Source of the DNA: Acidobacteriota bacterium
GTDB lineage: Bacteria; Acidobacteriota; Terriglobia; Acidiferrales; UBA7541
NCBI GenBank assembly: GCA_021788095.1
Contig: JAJYLB010000031.1
Coordinates: 1-49,104, forward strand
DNA: 49,104 nt
Reading direction: 5' to 3'
Below, piece after piece: positions 23,277-31,151 of the stretch. The notes under the pieces are model-generated. The model was not told the origin of the DNA, searched no databases, and saw only the letters and a program-made list of their open reading frames with translations. Position 1 is the stretch's first letter; the number at the start of each line of letters is the position of its first letter. The position numbers and the translations under genes are program-made.

Positions 23277-25976
23277 GTGCGAAAGCGAATCCTGAGTTTG
23301 TTCCACAACCTTTTTCGCAAAGGCGCGGTCGAGCTGGAGCTGGATGATGAGCTCGGTTCCTCGGTAGAGATTCTGACCGAGGAGAAGATGAAGCAAGGAC
23401 TTTCGGGATCCGCGGCGCGGCGAGAAGCGCTCCTGGAACTCGGCGGGATCGACCAGGTGAAGGAGGAGGTACGCGCGGTACGCGCGGGACGCATGCTGGA
23501 GGACTTCGCCAGGGACAGCCGCTTGGCCTTCCGCAGCTTGCGCAAATCGCCGGGGTTCACCACTGTCGCCATCCTTACCCTTGCGCTGGGCATTGGCGCC
23601 AATACTGCAATATTCAGCGTCGTCAACGCCGTGCTTCTCCATCCGCTTCCGTTCCGTCAACCCAACCGGCTCGTGCTCGTACAGGAGGAGCTCCCGCTAC
23701 TGGCCTACAGGCCGATCCCCGTTCCCGCGCATGACGTTATCGTCTTTCAGAAGGAGAGCCGCGTCTTTGCCGCCGCAGCTGGCTTCGAAGACACTCCCGT
23801 CGATCTCACGGGAGCCGGCCAGCCCGAGCGGGTCCGGGCCGAGCGCGTTTCGTGGACGCTATTTCCGATCCTCGGCATTCAGCCGCTTCTCGGTCGCACG
23901 TTCACATCGAAAGAGGACCAGGGGGGCCGCAGAGTCGCCGTGCTCACCTACGGGCTTTGGAAGCAGCGGTTCGGCGGCGACCGTTCTATCGTTGGCCGCG
24001 CCATTGACCTCGAACGGAAACCCTATACCGTCATCGGGGTGATGCCCCCGCGTTTTTCCTTTGCCGGCGAGGGATTTCTCGAGGGCTATAGCAGCTACAG
24101 TTCGGCAGCTCTCTGGGTGCCGATGAGCTTCACGGCCGAGGAGCGCACCACCATCGGCGACAATTTCAACTTCGGACTCATCGCGCGGCTCAAGCCCGGG
24201 GTCTCGCTCCCCCAAGTTCAAGCCGATGCCAACATGATTGCCACCCGCATCCAGCAGCAGTACCCGCCGTCGGTGCGGAACGAACTGAAGCTGAACGCGG
24301 TGGTCACTCCCTTGCTCGAAGCGGTCGTCGGCAGGGTGCGAACGCTGATGGCCATTCTGCTGGGCGCTGTCGGCTTGGTGCTTCTGATCGCCTGCGTCAA
24401 CGTCGCGCATTTGCTGCTTAGCCGCATGATCGGCCGGCAAAAGGAGATGGCGGTTCGTCTAGCGCTCGGAGCCGGCCGCGCCCGCCTGTTGCGCCAGTTC
24501 ATCGCCGAAAACGTCGTATTGGCCCTGGCCGGCGGCGCGCTGGGCACGGGCATGGCGTTCTGGTGCGATCGTGTCTTGGCTCGCCTGGCTCCCTCAGCCA
24601 TCCCTCGCTTGCACGGGGCGAGCATCGACGTTTTCGTCCTGCTCTTCACGCTCGGTCTCTCCGTCATCGTTGGGGTGCTTATCGGCGCCGCGCCCGCTTT
24701 CGCGGCCGGGGGAACCGACGTGAATGGATCGCTCAAGGAGGGCGGCCGCAGCCTCACGGCTGGCAGGCGTCACGAACGGTTGCGTTCGGCGCTCGTCATA
24801 TCGGAAATCGCCCTTGCGCTGGTGCTGCTCGTTGGGGCCGGCCTTTTAATCCGCAGTTTCGTGCGCGTACTCGGGGTGAATCCGGGTTTCCAGGCGCAGC
24901 ACGTGCTCACGTTCAACGTCGGCTTGCCTTCCGCCGCTTATCCCCGCGCCAGTAGCGTTCGCTCCTTCTACCGGGAGCTGCGCGATCGTCTCGCCCGCCT
25001 GCCCGGCGTTCGAAGAGTTGGCTTCGCCACGGGCTCGCCCATGGAAGCCAACTGGACCCGAACCTTCGTTCCGGAGAACTACCACCCCGCCCCCGGCGCC
25101 CAGTTGAACGTCTGTTTCAACGCGCTTGTTTCCGGGAATTATTTTCAGGCCTTGCGCATCCCCCTGATCCGCGGCCGGTATTTCAACGACGAAGACACCC
25201 CACATTCCACTCCCGTCGTTATCGTTAGCCAGTCGATTGCCCGGGAGTTCTGGCCGCGCGAAAATCCGATCGGCAAGCGTTTGAAGTGGGGCACGGCGGC
25301 GGACAAGCTTCCTTGGGCAACCATCGTTGGAGTGGTTGGTGACATCCAGCCGGGCCCTCTCGCCCCCGACCGCCCCTCGCGGCCGAGTATCTACGAGCCT
25401 TATTCGCAGACGGATGACGCGCTGGTGCTTTTGGAAAGCAACATGCATTTCGCAGTTCGCGCGTCGGGAGATCCCGCGAGCCTTGCCGCCGCCGCGCGGG
25501 CGGAGGTTTGGGACATCGATGCCCAGCTCCCCGTCACCTCTCTAGAGACGATGAGCGCCGTCGTGGCGAAGGCGCTCGCGCCGCGCCGATTCAATCTGTT
25601 TCTGCTGGGCGCCTTCGCCGGCCTCGCTTTGCTCTTGGCGGCTATCGGCATCTACGGCGTCATTTCCTGTTCGGCGAGCCAACGCACGCACGAAATCGGC
25701 ATCCGCTTGGCGCTCGGAGCGCAACGCGGGGACATCGCGAAATTGGTCTTGAGGGAGGGAACAAAGCTCACCCTGATCGGCGTGGGCTTTGGCGTTGTGG
25801 CGGCGCTGGGGCTGACGCGCCTCATGGCGAGCCTGTTGTTTGGAGTCTCGCCGACAAACCCGCCCACCTTCGCGGCCGTCGCATTGATCCTGACCGCTGT
25901 TGCGCTGCTGGCTTCCTACGTCCCGGCTCGGCGCGCCATGCGCGTCGATCCCGTGACGGCATTGAAGCACGAGTGA
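23277..25976 (+). CDS. MacB/FtsX-type orphan ABC transporter permease (ADOP family)
   Basis: The 899-residue protein has the architecture of the acidobacterial duplicated orphan permeases. An N-terminal soluble helix region (1-85) is followed by a first membrane segment at about 98-120 ([25 protein letters not shown]). Then come a MacB periplasmic core, an FtsX bundle ([30 protein letters not shown]), a second periplasmic core and a second FtsX bundle ending [18 protein letters not shown]. MacB relatives move peptides or lipoproteins and need an ATPase; none is encoded in the window. The GTG start follows AGGAGG. PadR immediately upstream is the likely regulator. The substrate is unknown. Confidence 0.9.
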   Translation: MRKRILSLFHNLFRKGAVELELDDELGSSVEILTEEKMKQGLSGSAARREALLELGGIDQVKEEVRAVRAGRMLEDFARDSRLAFRSLRKSPGFTTVAILTLALGIGANTAIFSVVNAVLLHPLPFRQPNRLVLVQEELPLLAYRPIPVPAHDVIVFQKESRVFAAAAGFEDTPVDLTGAGQPERVRAERVSWTLFPILGIQPLLGRTFTSKEDQGGRRVAVLTYGLWKQRFGGDRSIVGRAIDLERKPYTVIGVMPPRFSFAGEGFLEGYSSYSSAALWVPMSFTAEERTTIGDNFNFGLIARLKPGVSLPQVQADANMIATRIQQQYPPSVRNELKLNAVVTPLLEAVVGRVRTLMAILLGAVGLVLLIACVNVAHLLLSRMIGRQKEMAVRLALGAGRARLLRQFIAENVVLALAGGALGTGMAFWCDRVLARLAPSAIPRLHGASIDVFVLLFTLGLSVIVGVLIGAAPAFAAGGTDVNGSLKEGGRSLTAGRRHERLRSALVISEIALALVLLVGAGLLIRSFVRVLGVNPGFQAQHVLTFNVGLPSAAYPRASSVRSFYRELRDRLARLPGVRRVGFATGSPMEANWTRTFVPENYHPAPGAQLNVCFNALVSGNYFQALRIPLIRGRYFNDEDTPHSTPVVIVSQSIAREFWPRENPIGKRLKWGTAADKLPWATIVGVVGDIQPGPLAPDRPSRPSIYEPYSQTDDALVLLESNMHFAVRASGDPASLAAAARAEVWDIDAQLPVTSLETMSAVVAKALAPRRFNLFLLGAFAGLALLLAAIGIYGVISCSASQRTHEIGIRLALGAQRGDIAKLVLREGTKLTLIGVGFGVVAALGLTRLMASLLFGVSPTNPPTFAAVALILTAVALLASYVPARRAMRVDPVTALKHE

Positions 25977-26184
25977 GAGACGCCGTACCCCTTACCCATC
26001 GGCGATCGCCTTAGGGACGGTAAGCTGCAACTTGCCGGTCACCCTGGCCATATTTTTAACTACAGCGATGGCCGGGTCTGGACCGCCGGTCGGGCGGGAC
26101 GTGAAATCCGCCAGCGGGACGCCGGCTCTACAACAAAGCGCGCCCCGTCCGCTTCCTCCGAACCCTCAACTCGCAGCTCTCAAC

Positions 26185-26619
26185 TTAATCTTGGCCGCCA
26201 AGCGACTGGGTGACGATCTTGGCCATGTCGGCTTCGAGCGGCTGGAGCAGGGAAAGGGAATTGGCATCGCCCTGGGCGAGGGCGGCCGTGACGGCATCGC
26301 GCTGGCGCAGGACCGTCTGGAGCGCGGCATCGACGTTCGGATCGCTCTCGCGGGGCAACTCGGTTACGATGGCGCTGAAGAACGCGGAAGAGAGCTTGGA
26401 CGCGGTGCCGTAGTTTTTGTCGCTTGTCTGCCGAATCACGGCGAGCAGATCGTTCTCCAAGCGGCAGAGGCGCACCTGTCCCTGCGCGTGATTCAGCTCG
26501 GAGGCGACGGCGGCGAGTTGCGCTCGCGCCGCCCGCGCCTGCTGGTATTGCGGCCAAAAACCGAACAGATAGGCGGCGACGATCAACACGATCGCCAGAA
26601 TCATCGCAGCGCGCTTCAT
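26185..26619 (-). CDS. small single-pass membrane protein with coiled coil, function unknown
   Basis: The ATG at 26619 has an ideal GAGGAGG site upstream and yields 144 residues. The frame is open further 5' only because it runs antisense to the decarboxylase. An N-terminal membrane anchor (about 4-22) is followed by a helical segment rich in Ala, Gln and Arg (about 25-65) and a mostly alpha-helical tail. The topology suggests one anchor with an exported helical domain. I recognise no family. It is divergent from the amino acid decarboxylase, with starts 72 bases apart. Confidence 0.68.
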   Translation of the reverse strand: MKRAAMILAIVLIVAAYLFGFWPQYQQARAARAQLAAVASELNHAQGQVRLCRLENDLLAVIRQTSDKNYGTASKLSSAFFSAIVTELPRESDPNVDAALQTVLRQRDAVTAALAQGDANSLSLLQPLEADMAKIVTQSLGGQD

Positions 26620-26691
26620 CGCGCACCTCCTCGAAGCCGTTGCCAAAGCCCGCCCGTAGTGTAACGCTAAGCGAGCCATCCGGAGGCCGCC

Positions 26692-28149
26692 ATGAACGAA
26701 CAGCCGCACAGCCATCACATGAGCGTCGAGGAGTTTCGGCGGCGAGGCCGCGAGGTGGTGGATTGGATCGCCGAATACTACCGCGAGATCGAATCGTTTC
26801 CCGTGCTCTCGAGGGCGAAACCGGGCGAGATCCTCGCCGCGCTGCCGCCAGACCCGCCGGCGCAAGGCGAATGCTTCGATGCCATCCTGCGCGACGTGGA
26901 CGAAATCATTCTTCCCGGCCTGACTCACTGGCAATCGCCCAATTTCTTCGCCTTTTTCCCCGCCAACACCTCCGGCCCCTCGATTCTCGGCGAACTGTTG
27001 TCGGCCAGTCTCGGCGTACAAGGCATGTTGTGGGCCACGAGCCCGGCCTGCACCGAGCTGGAAATGCGAATGCTCGACTGGCTGGTGGGTATGCTGGGGC
27101 TGCCCGAAACCTTCCTCTCGCACGGCAAGGGCGGCGGCGTGATCCAGGACACCGCTTCCAGTGCCGCCTTGTGCGCGCTGCTGGCCGCCCGCGAGCGGGC
27201 CACGGGCGGCGAGTCCAACGAACAGGGCTGCAACGGCCTGCTGACCGCCTACGCGTCGGCCGAGGCTCACTCCTTGGTCGAGAAGGCGGTGAAGATCGCC
27301 GGGATCGGCCGCCGGAACTTCCGTTCCATCGATACCGGCGCCGGCCACTCCCTCGAACCCGCCGCGCTCGCCCAAGCCATCGCGCGCGACCGGCGCGAAG
27401 GCAAAATTCCCTGCTACGTCTGCGCTACCGTCGGCACCACATCCTCGACCGCCATGGACCCCCTGCGGGCCATCGGGGAAATCTGCCGAGAGGCCGGCGC
27501 GTGGCTGCACGTCGACGCGGCGATGGCGGGAACGGCGGCCCTATGCCCGGAATTCCGGTGGATCCACGACGGGGTCGAGCTGGCCGACAGCTACGCGTTC
27601 AATCCTCATAAATGGATGTTCACGAATTTTGATTGCGACTGCTTCTGGGTTGCCGACCGCGCGGCGCTGGTCGGCGCGCTCTCCGTCCGGCCCGAAGTCT
27701 TGCGCAATCCCGCGACCGAGTCCGGCGCGGTGATCGACTACCGCGATTGGCAGATTCCCCTCGGCCGCCGCTTCCGCGCGCTGAAACTGTGGTTTGCCAT
27801 CCGCCATTACGGCGTCGAAGGGTTGCGGGCCGAGGTCCGCCGCCACATCGCCTTGGCGCAAACTTTCGCGGGTTGGGTGCGCGAGGATTCCCGCTTCGAA
27901 CTGGCCGCACCCGCTCCCCTGAATCTCGTCTGCTTCCGGCATCGCGCCGGCGACGACGCCAATCTGGCGTTGCGCGATCGCTTGAACGCCAGCGGCGATC
28001 TCTACCTCACCCACACCCGGCTCGACGGCCGGCTCGCCCTGCGTATGTCGATCGGTCAGGCGCACACCGAATTCCGCCACGTCGAGCGCGCGTGGCGCCG
28101 GATCCGCGAAGAAGCGGCGCGGCTCTCGCTCGCCCCGGGCAGCGATTGA
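26692..28149 (+). CDS. pyridoxal-phosphate group II decarboxylase (aromatic-L-amino-acid decarboxylase type)
   Basis: The 485-residue length and sequence fit the DOPA/tryptophan/tyrosine decarboxylase family. The N-terminus has MSVEEFRRRGREVVDWIAEYY, the substrate-side motif THWQSPNFFAFFPAN is intact, and the cofactor lysine is Lys307 in AFNPHKWMFTNFDC. The enzyme would release CO2 from an aromatic amino acid to give the amine. GGAGG lies six bases before the ATG. No transporter or catabolic partner is adjacent, so substrate and purpose are open. The family assignment itself is very strong. Confidence 0.92.
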   Translation: MNEQPHSHHMSVEEFRRRGREVVDWIAEYYREIESFPVLSRAKPGEILAALPPDPPAQGECFDAILRDVDEIILPGLTHWQSPNFFAFFPANTSGPSILGELLSASLGVQGMLWATSPACTELEMRMLDWLVGMLGLPETFLSHGKGGGVIQDTASSAALCALLAARERATGGESNEQGCNGLLTAYASAEAHSLVEKAVKIAGIGRRNFRSIDTGAGHSLEPAALAQAIARDRREGKIPCYVCATVGTTSSTAMDPLRAIGEICREAGAWLHVDAAMAGTAALCPEFRWIHDGVELADSYAFNPHKWMFTNFDCDCFWVADRAALVGALSVRPEVLRNPATESGAVIDYRDWQIPLGRRFRALKLWFAIRHYGVEGLRAEVRRHIALAQTFAGWVREDSRFELAAPAPLNLVCFRHRAGDDANLALRDRLNASGDLYLTHTRLDGRLALRMSIGQAHTEFRHVERAWRRIREEAARLSLAPGSD

Positions 28150-28173
28150 CTTTTAGGTGAATTCCTGCATACT
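28146..28173 (+). promoter_or_regulatory. promoter of the 56-residue membrane protein gene
   Basis: TTGACT (28146-28151) and CATACT (28168-28173) are 16 bases apart, and AGAGG precedes the ATG at 28202. The -35 box overlaps the stop codon of the decarboxylase gene. Confidence 0.5.
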
Positions 28174-28201
28174 AGTACCACCGTCCTAGAGGCGCCAGCC
28201 C

Positions 28202-28372
28202 ATGCACACCCTCTCTATCGTTCTGATCGTCGTCGCCGCGCTGGCCGTTGTGGGCTTGGTTTACGAGGAAGCTGCCGGAGCGTGGCACCGCCACCACCCG
28301 GAAGATCTGCTGCGCGGCTGGCAGCGGCCGAACGGAACACCCTCCTGGCCCCGCCCCCGCGGCGGGAAATGA
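28202..28372 (+). CDS. 56-residue single-pass membrane protein
   Basis: A short gene with its own promoter-like sequence and an AGAGG ribosome site nine bases upstream. The peptide starts MHTLSIVLIVVAALAVVGLV, a membrane helix, followed by a His/Arg/Pro-rich cytoplasmic tail of about 35 residues (AWHRHHPEDLLRGWQRPNG). It ends ten bases before the convergent zinc-ribbon membrane protein gene. No homologue is recognised. The helix, promoter and ribosome site together make expression plausible. Confidence 0.45.
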   Translation: MHTLSIVLIVVAALAVVGLVYEEAAGAWHRHHPEDLLRGWQRPNGTPSWPRPRGGK

Positions 28373-28382
28373 CGGCGCGCCG

Positions 28383-29231
28383 TCACCGGGAAGTCGGCAG
28401 AATGACGTGGTAGCGGGTCGCGCAGCAGGCCACCTGGCGACTAAGATCGGTGGCGTCGTAGAAGATGGGAACGATCATGCCCTCGTAGAGGCGATGGGTA
28501 ATGTCGAGGGCTTCCCGGTGTAGCGTCGCTTCCCCCACCCTGAATTCGTACGAGATCCATGAGTTTCCCCGAACCTTCCACTGGCGGATAACTTTGGCCA
28601 GCGCCGCCTCGCCGTTCCTCAGCAGGCGCCGCTGGCGGAGGAATCCGCGAGCCACGACGAACACGCACACAGGGAAAAACACGGTCGCCACAAGCAGGAA
28701 GAAACCTTCCAACGTCAGCACGGTACTCCACCCCGAGAGCGCCAGCATCGGGAGAAGATGCCAAAGCAGGATGATCTCGAAAACGGCCCCGGCAACCGCC
28801 ATGGTCGCAAGGAGCGCGCGGCCCGAGGTGGTCAACTCGACGGCGCGGGGCCGCGGCAAGCAGGCGAGGGCCCGCGCCCGTTCCGCTTCTTCGAGCGAGG
28901 GGTCGGGCGCCGGGCCGCTCCTCAACTGTTCCGGATCGACAGGCACGAGCCGGTCCAGCCGATCGAGGGAGCGGCCAAGCCACCTTCGGCCAGCCAGGTA
29001 AAGAAGCGCCCCCAACGCCACCACGTAAAGGAAAGGCGGCCACTGGTCTTCCCCCGATACCCAGAGAAACCCGAAGGCGATGAGTGGCAGGAGGAAAACG
29101 GGCAGGAGACGCTGCAGGGATCGGATCTGGAGTATGGCCACATGACGGTTCCAGCCGCACCGGGAACAGTACGCCTGGCCCGCGGTGGAGTCCGCGCCCG
29201 CCTGGCACCGAGGACAGTAGACAACACCCAT
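28383..29231 (-). CDS. zinc-ribbon membrane protein with DUF3592-like C-terminal domain
   Basis: The 282-residue protein starts with a zinc ribbon (Cys6-x2-Cys9, Cys22-x2-Cys25). Four hydrophobic helices follow in two pairs (about 40-80 and 135-195) separated by a charged loop. The C-terminal domain (about 200-282) contains ALAKVIRQWKVRGNSWISYEFRVG and GMIVPIFYDATD, like DUF3592-type domains. Function is unknown. The topology suggests a small membrane sensor or assembly factor. A perfect seven-base inverted repeat lies just upstream of the start (29233-29252). No strong ribosome site is seen. Confidence 0.72.
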   Translation of the reverse strand: MGVVYCPRCQAGADSTAGQAYCSRCGWNRHVAILQIRSLQRLLPVFLLPLIAFGFLWVSGEDQWPPFLYVVALGALLYLAGRRWLGRSLDRLDRLVPVDPEQLRSGPAPDPSLEEAERARALACLPRPRAVELTTSGRALLATMAVAGAVFEIILLWHLLPMLALSGWSTVLTLEGFFLLVATVFFPVCVFVVARGFLRQRRLLRNGEAALAKVIRQWKVRGNSWISYEFRVGEATLHREALDITHRLYEGMIVPIFYDATDLSRQVACCATRYHVILPTSR

Positions 29232-29232
29232 T

Positions 29233-29252
29233 TGCGGGTGATTTTACCCGCA
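29233..29252. promoter_or_regulatory. inverted repeat abutting the start codon, possible operator or leader hairpin
   Basis: TGCGGGT (29233-29239), GATTTT, ACCCGCA (29246-29252). It begins one base from the ATG at 29231 of the minus-strand gene, where a ribosome site should be. The hairpin could block initiation, or a protein could bind the DNA dyad. Confidence 0.4.
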
Positions 29253-29405
29253 TTGGCCCGCTAGGGATACAACCTTCGCAGCTTTGCTATCGGTTCGCGC
29301 AACACGCCTGCACCACGGAAGGGGCCGGAGCCGGGGCTCTTCCCGGCCGGGGAGTCATCACGACCCGCGAGGGTTCACCTGCCCGCAGGCAGCCCCCCGG
29401 GCGCA

Positions 29406-30332
29406 TTAGGGCAAGGACTCGAGATTGATCGTGCCGACGCCTCCTGCGACGTCGAGGGAGAGGGTGATGGGCGATTTGCCGTACGCGCTGTTCACGTAGG
29501 CGTCGCCGTCGCGGGTAAACCCTGGCGCGTTGATCGCACCGAGTCCGCCCCTGGCTTCGACGCGCACGCCCACGCTGCGCGGCAAACGCACGGTCACCGT
29601 GCCCACGCCGCCCGAGATGCGCCCGTCGAAGTCGTGCTTCCAGTCGCCACCGAGATCCACCGTGACCGTCCCGACGCCGGCTTCAATGCGCAGATGATTG
29701 AGGTCGAGCCCAGCCAGGTTCAGCCGGCCGGTTCCCGCGCCCATCTGCACCGTGAGATCGAGAGGAACCTGGTCGTCGAAGCGGAGAGTCCAATCGTTTC
29801 GGCCGCTCGTGCCAAACTCGACCCGTTCGGAGCTTGGCTGGCGAATGTCCAGCTCGCCGTCGGTCCCCGAGACGCTATAGGTCAATTGCGGCTTCTGCGA
29901 AGGGCGGCTGTAATCGCAATCGGCTTCGAGCAGGTTCGCGGCGCCTCCGGACAATTGGAGGTCGCCTGCGCCCAATACGATTTCGGCATGCACCGATTTG
30001 GCTCCTTGCGCCTGTACCGTTTGGCTGAAATGGTAATGACCAGCCGGCACGGCGCTGTAATGGCGCGCGATGGCCCCCACCACCAGAACGATCAGCGCAA
30101 GTGCCACGAGCAACTCGCCGCCGGAAAAGCGCCGTGGGGCCGCGCCGGGGTCGGGCCCGCGCGCACGAAGATGATCCCAGAGCATGCCGATACCCCAGGC
30201 GACCAAAAGCACGGGCCAGTATTTCCAAATGACTTCCCACGGACCCCAATTCGAGTGCAAGGTGCTAAAGAGCAGCAGAAGCCCCAGGCCGATCAGCACG
30301 AAGGGTCCTGCCAGCGAGCGGCGACCGGGCAT
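29406..30332 (-). CDS. LiaF/LiaI-like membrane protein with toast-rack-type beta domain
   Basis: The 308-residue protein has three membrane helices in its first 95 residues (PFVLIGLGLLLLFSTL, YWPVLLVAWGIGMLW and LLVALALIVLVVGAIA), as in the LiaI/LiaF membrane domain. The exported part (about 105-308) is a beta ladder with repeated G-x-G-x-(I/V/L) turns: GAGTGRLNLAGL, GVGTVTVDLGG, GVGTVTVRLP, GLGAINAPGF and GVGTINLESLP. LiaF restrains a cell-envelope stress two-component system in Firmicutes, but no histidine kinase is adjacent here. It probably senses or buffers envelope stress. The ATG at 30332 is the only good start. Confidence 0.82.
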   Translation of the reverse strand: MPGRRSLAGPFVLIGLGLLLLFSTLHSNWGPWEVIWKYWPVLLVAWGIGMLWDHLRARGPDPGAAPRRFSGGELLVALALIVLVVGAIARHYSAVPAGHYHFSQTVQAQGAKSVHAEIVLGAGDLQLSGGAANLLEADCDYSRPSQKPQLTYSVSGTDGELDIRQPSSERVEFGTSGRNDWTLRFDDQVPLDLTVQMGAGTGRLNLAGLDLNHLRIEAGVGTVTVDLGGDWKHDFDGRISGGVGTVTVRLPRSVGVRVEARGGLGAINAPGFTRDGDAYVNSAYGKSPITLSLDVAGGVGTINLESLP

Positions 30333-30674
30333 GTTCGCCTCCCTTCCGGTGGATTCTACGAGAGATGGCGCGATTTGGTTCCCCGGGTTGCGCTGTACCC
30401 GCCTGCCGGGCTCGGCTAGGCCAAGGTCGGGAGAAAGGGTTGGTCACCTCGTCGCAAATACGGCGGAGCCGGCGCTCGCATCTGGCAGGGGACGAGGCCG
30501 GCACTCCGCGGGAGGAAAAGGGGCTGCGGGCGAGACCCCGACCGATAGAATCGGGGCGGGTACCCGCACCACCAGCCGGCACCGCGGTAGAATTTCCTTC
30601 GAGGCGAAACCGAGGAGGCGCCGAGACACGTCCTTCGTAGGGGCGGCGTGGCCCGTGCCGCAAGGAGGGAATCG
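30333..30674. other. divergent intergenic region upstream of the molybdoenzyme operon
   Basis: No gene is convincing here. It holds a 12-bp palindrome GCGGGTACCCGC (30556-30567). Twenty bases further is TAGAAT (30588-30593), which could be the -10 box of the 2Fe-2S subunit gene. No clear -35 box. Confidence 0.45.
30556..30567. promoter_or_regulatory. 12-bp palindrome, possible operator of the molybdoenzyme operon
   Basis: GCGGGTACCCGC is perfectly symmetric and lies 20 bases before a TAGAAT hexamer. High local GC makes chance palindromes common. Confidence 0.3.
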
Positions 30675-31151
30675 ATGGCCATTGAATTGAACGTCAACGG
30701 CCGAAGCTATTCGGTCGATACCGATCCGGGGACCAGCCTTCTCACCGTGCTCCGCGATCACCTCGGACTCACCGGCTCGAAGTACGGGTGCGGCGAGGGC
30801 GAATGCGGAGCGTGCACGGTCCTCATCAATGGCAATTCGCGAAGATCGTGCATCACGCCCGTCGGCCACGTGCACCGGCAGAAGGTGACGACGATCGAGG
30901 GCCTCGAACGCGCCGGCAAGCTGCACCCCGTGCAGCAGGCCTTTCTCGACGCCGACGCCTACCAGTGCGCGTACTGCACGGCGGGAATGATCGTGACCAC
31001 CGTGGCCCTGCTCGATTCCAATCCCCACCCCACCGACGCCCAGATCGCGGAATTCCTCGGCGGCAACATCTGCCGCTGCGGCACCTACCCCCGCATACTC
31101 GCGGCGGTACGCCTGGCGGAACGAGCCCTGGCTCAAGGAGGCGCGCGATGA
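30675..31151 (+). CDS. 2Fe-2S subunit of a xanthine dehydrogenase-family molybdoenzyme (IorA/CoxS-like)
   Basis: The 158-residue protein carries two iron-sulfur cluster sites. The plant-ferredoxin type uses Cys39, Cys44, Cys47 and Cys59 (CGEGECGAC). The helical type uses Cys98, Cys101, Cys133 and Cys135 (CAYC, CRC). It passes electrons from the molybdenum subunit encoded next, to which it is joined by an ATGA overlap. The start follows AAGGAGG with six-base spacing. Two-subunit members without a FAD subunit include isoquinoline 1-oxidoreductase and aldehyde oxidoreductases. Confidence 0.93.
   Translation: MAIELNVNGRSYSVDTDPGTSLLTVLRDHLGLTGSKYGCGEGECGACTVLINGNSRRSCITPVGHVHRQKVTTIEGLERAGKLHPVQQAFLDADAYQCAYCTAGMIVTTVALLDSNPHPTDAQIAEFLGGNICRCGTYPRILAAVRLAERALAQGGAR

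Noticed and set aside
26185..27510. Long minus-strand open frame across the decarboxylase gene
   Set aside because: Only the part from 26619 downward has a ribosome site and sensible composition. The rest is antisense to a clear decarboxylase gene.
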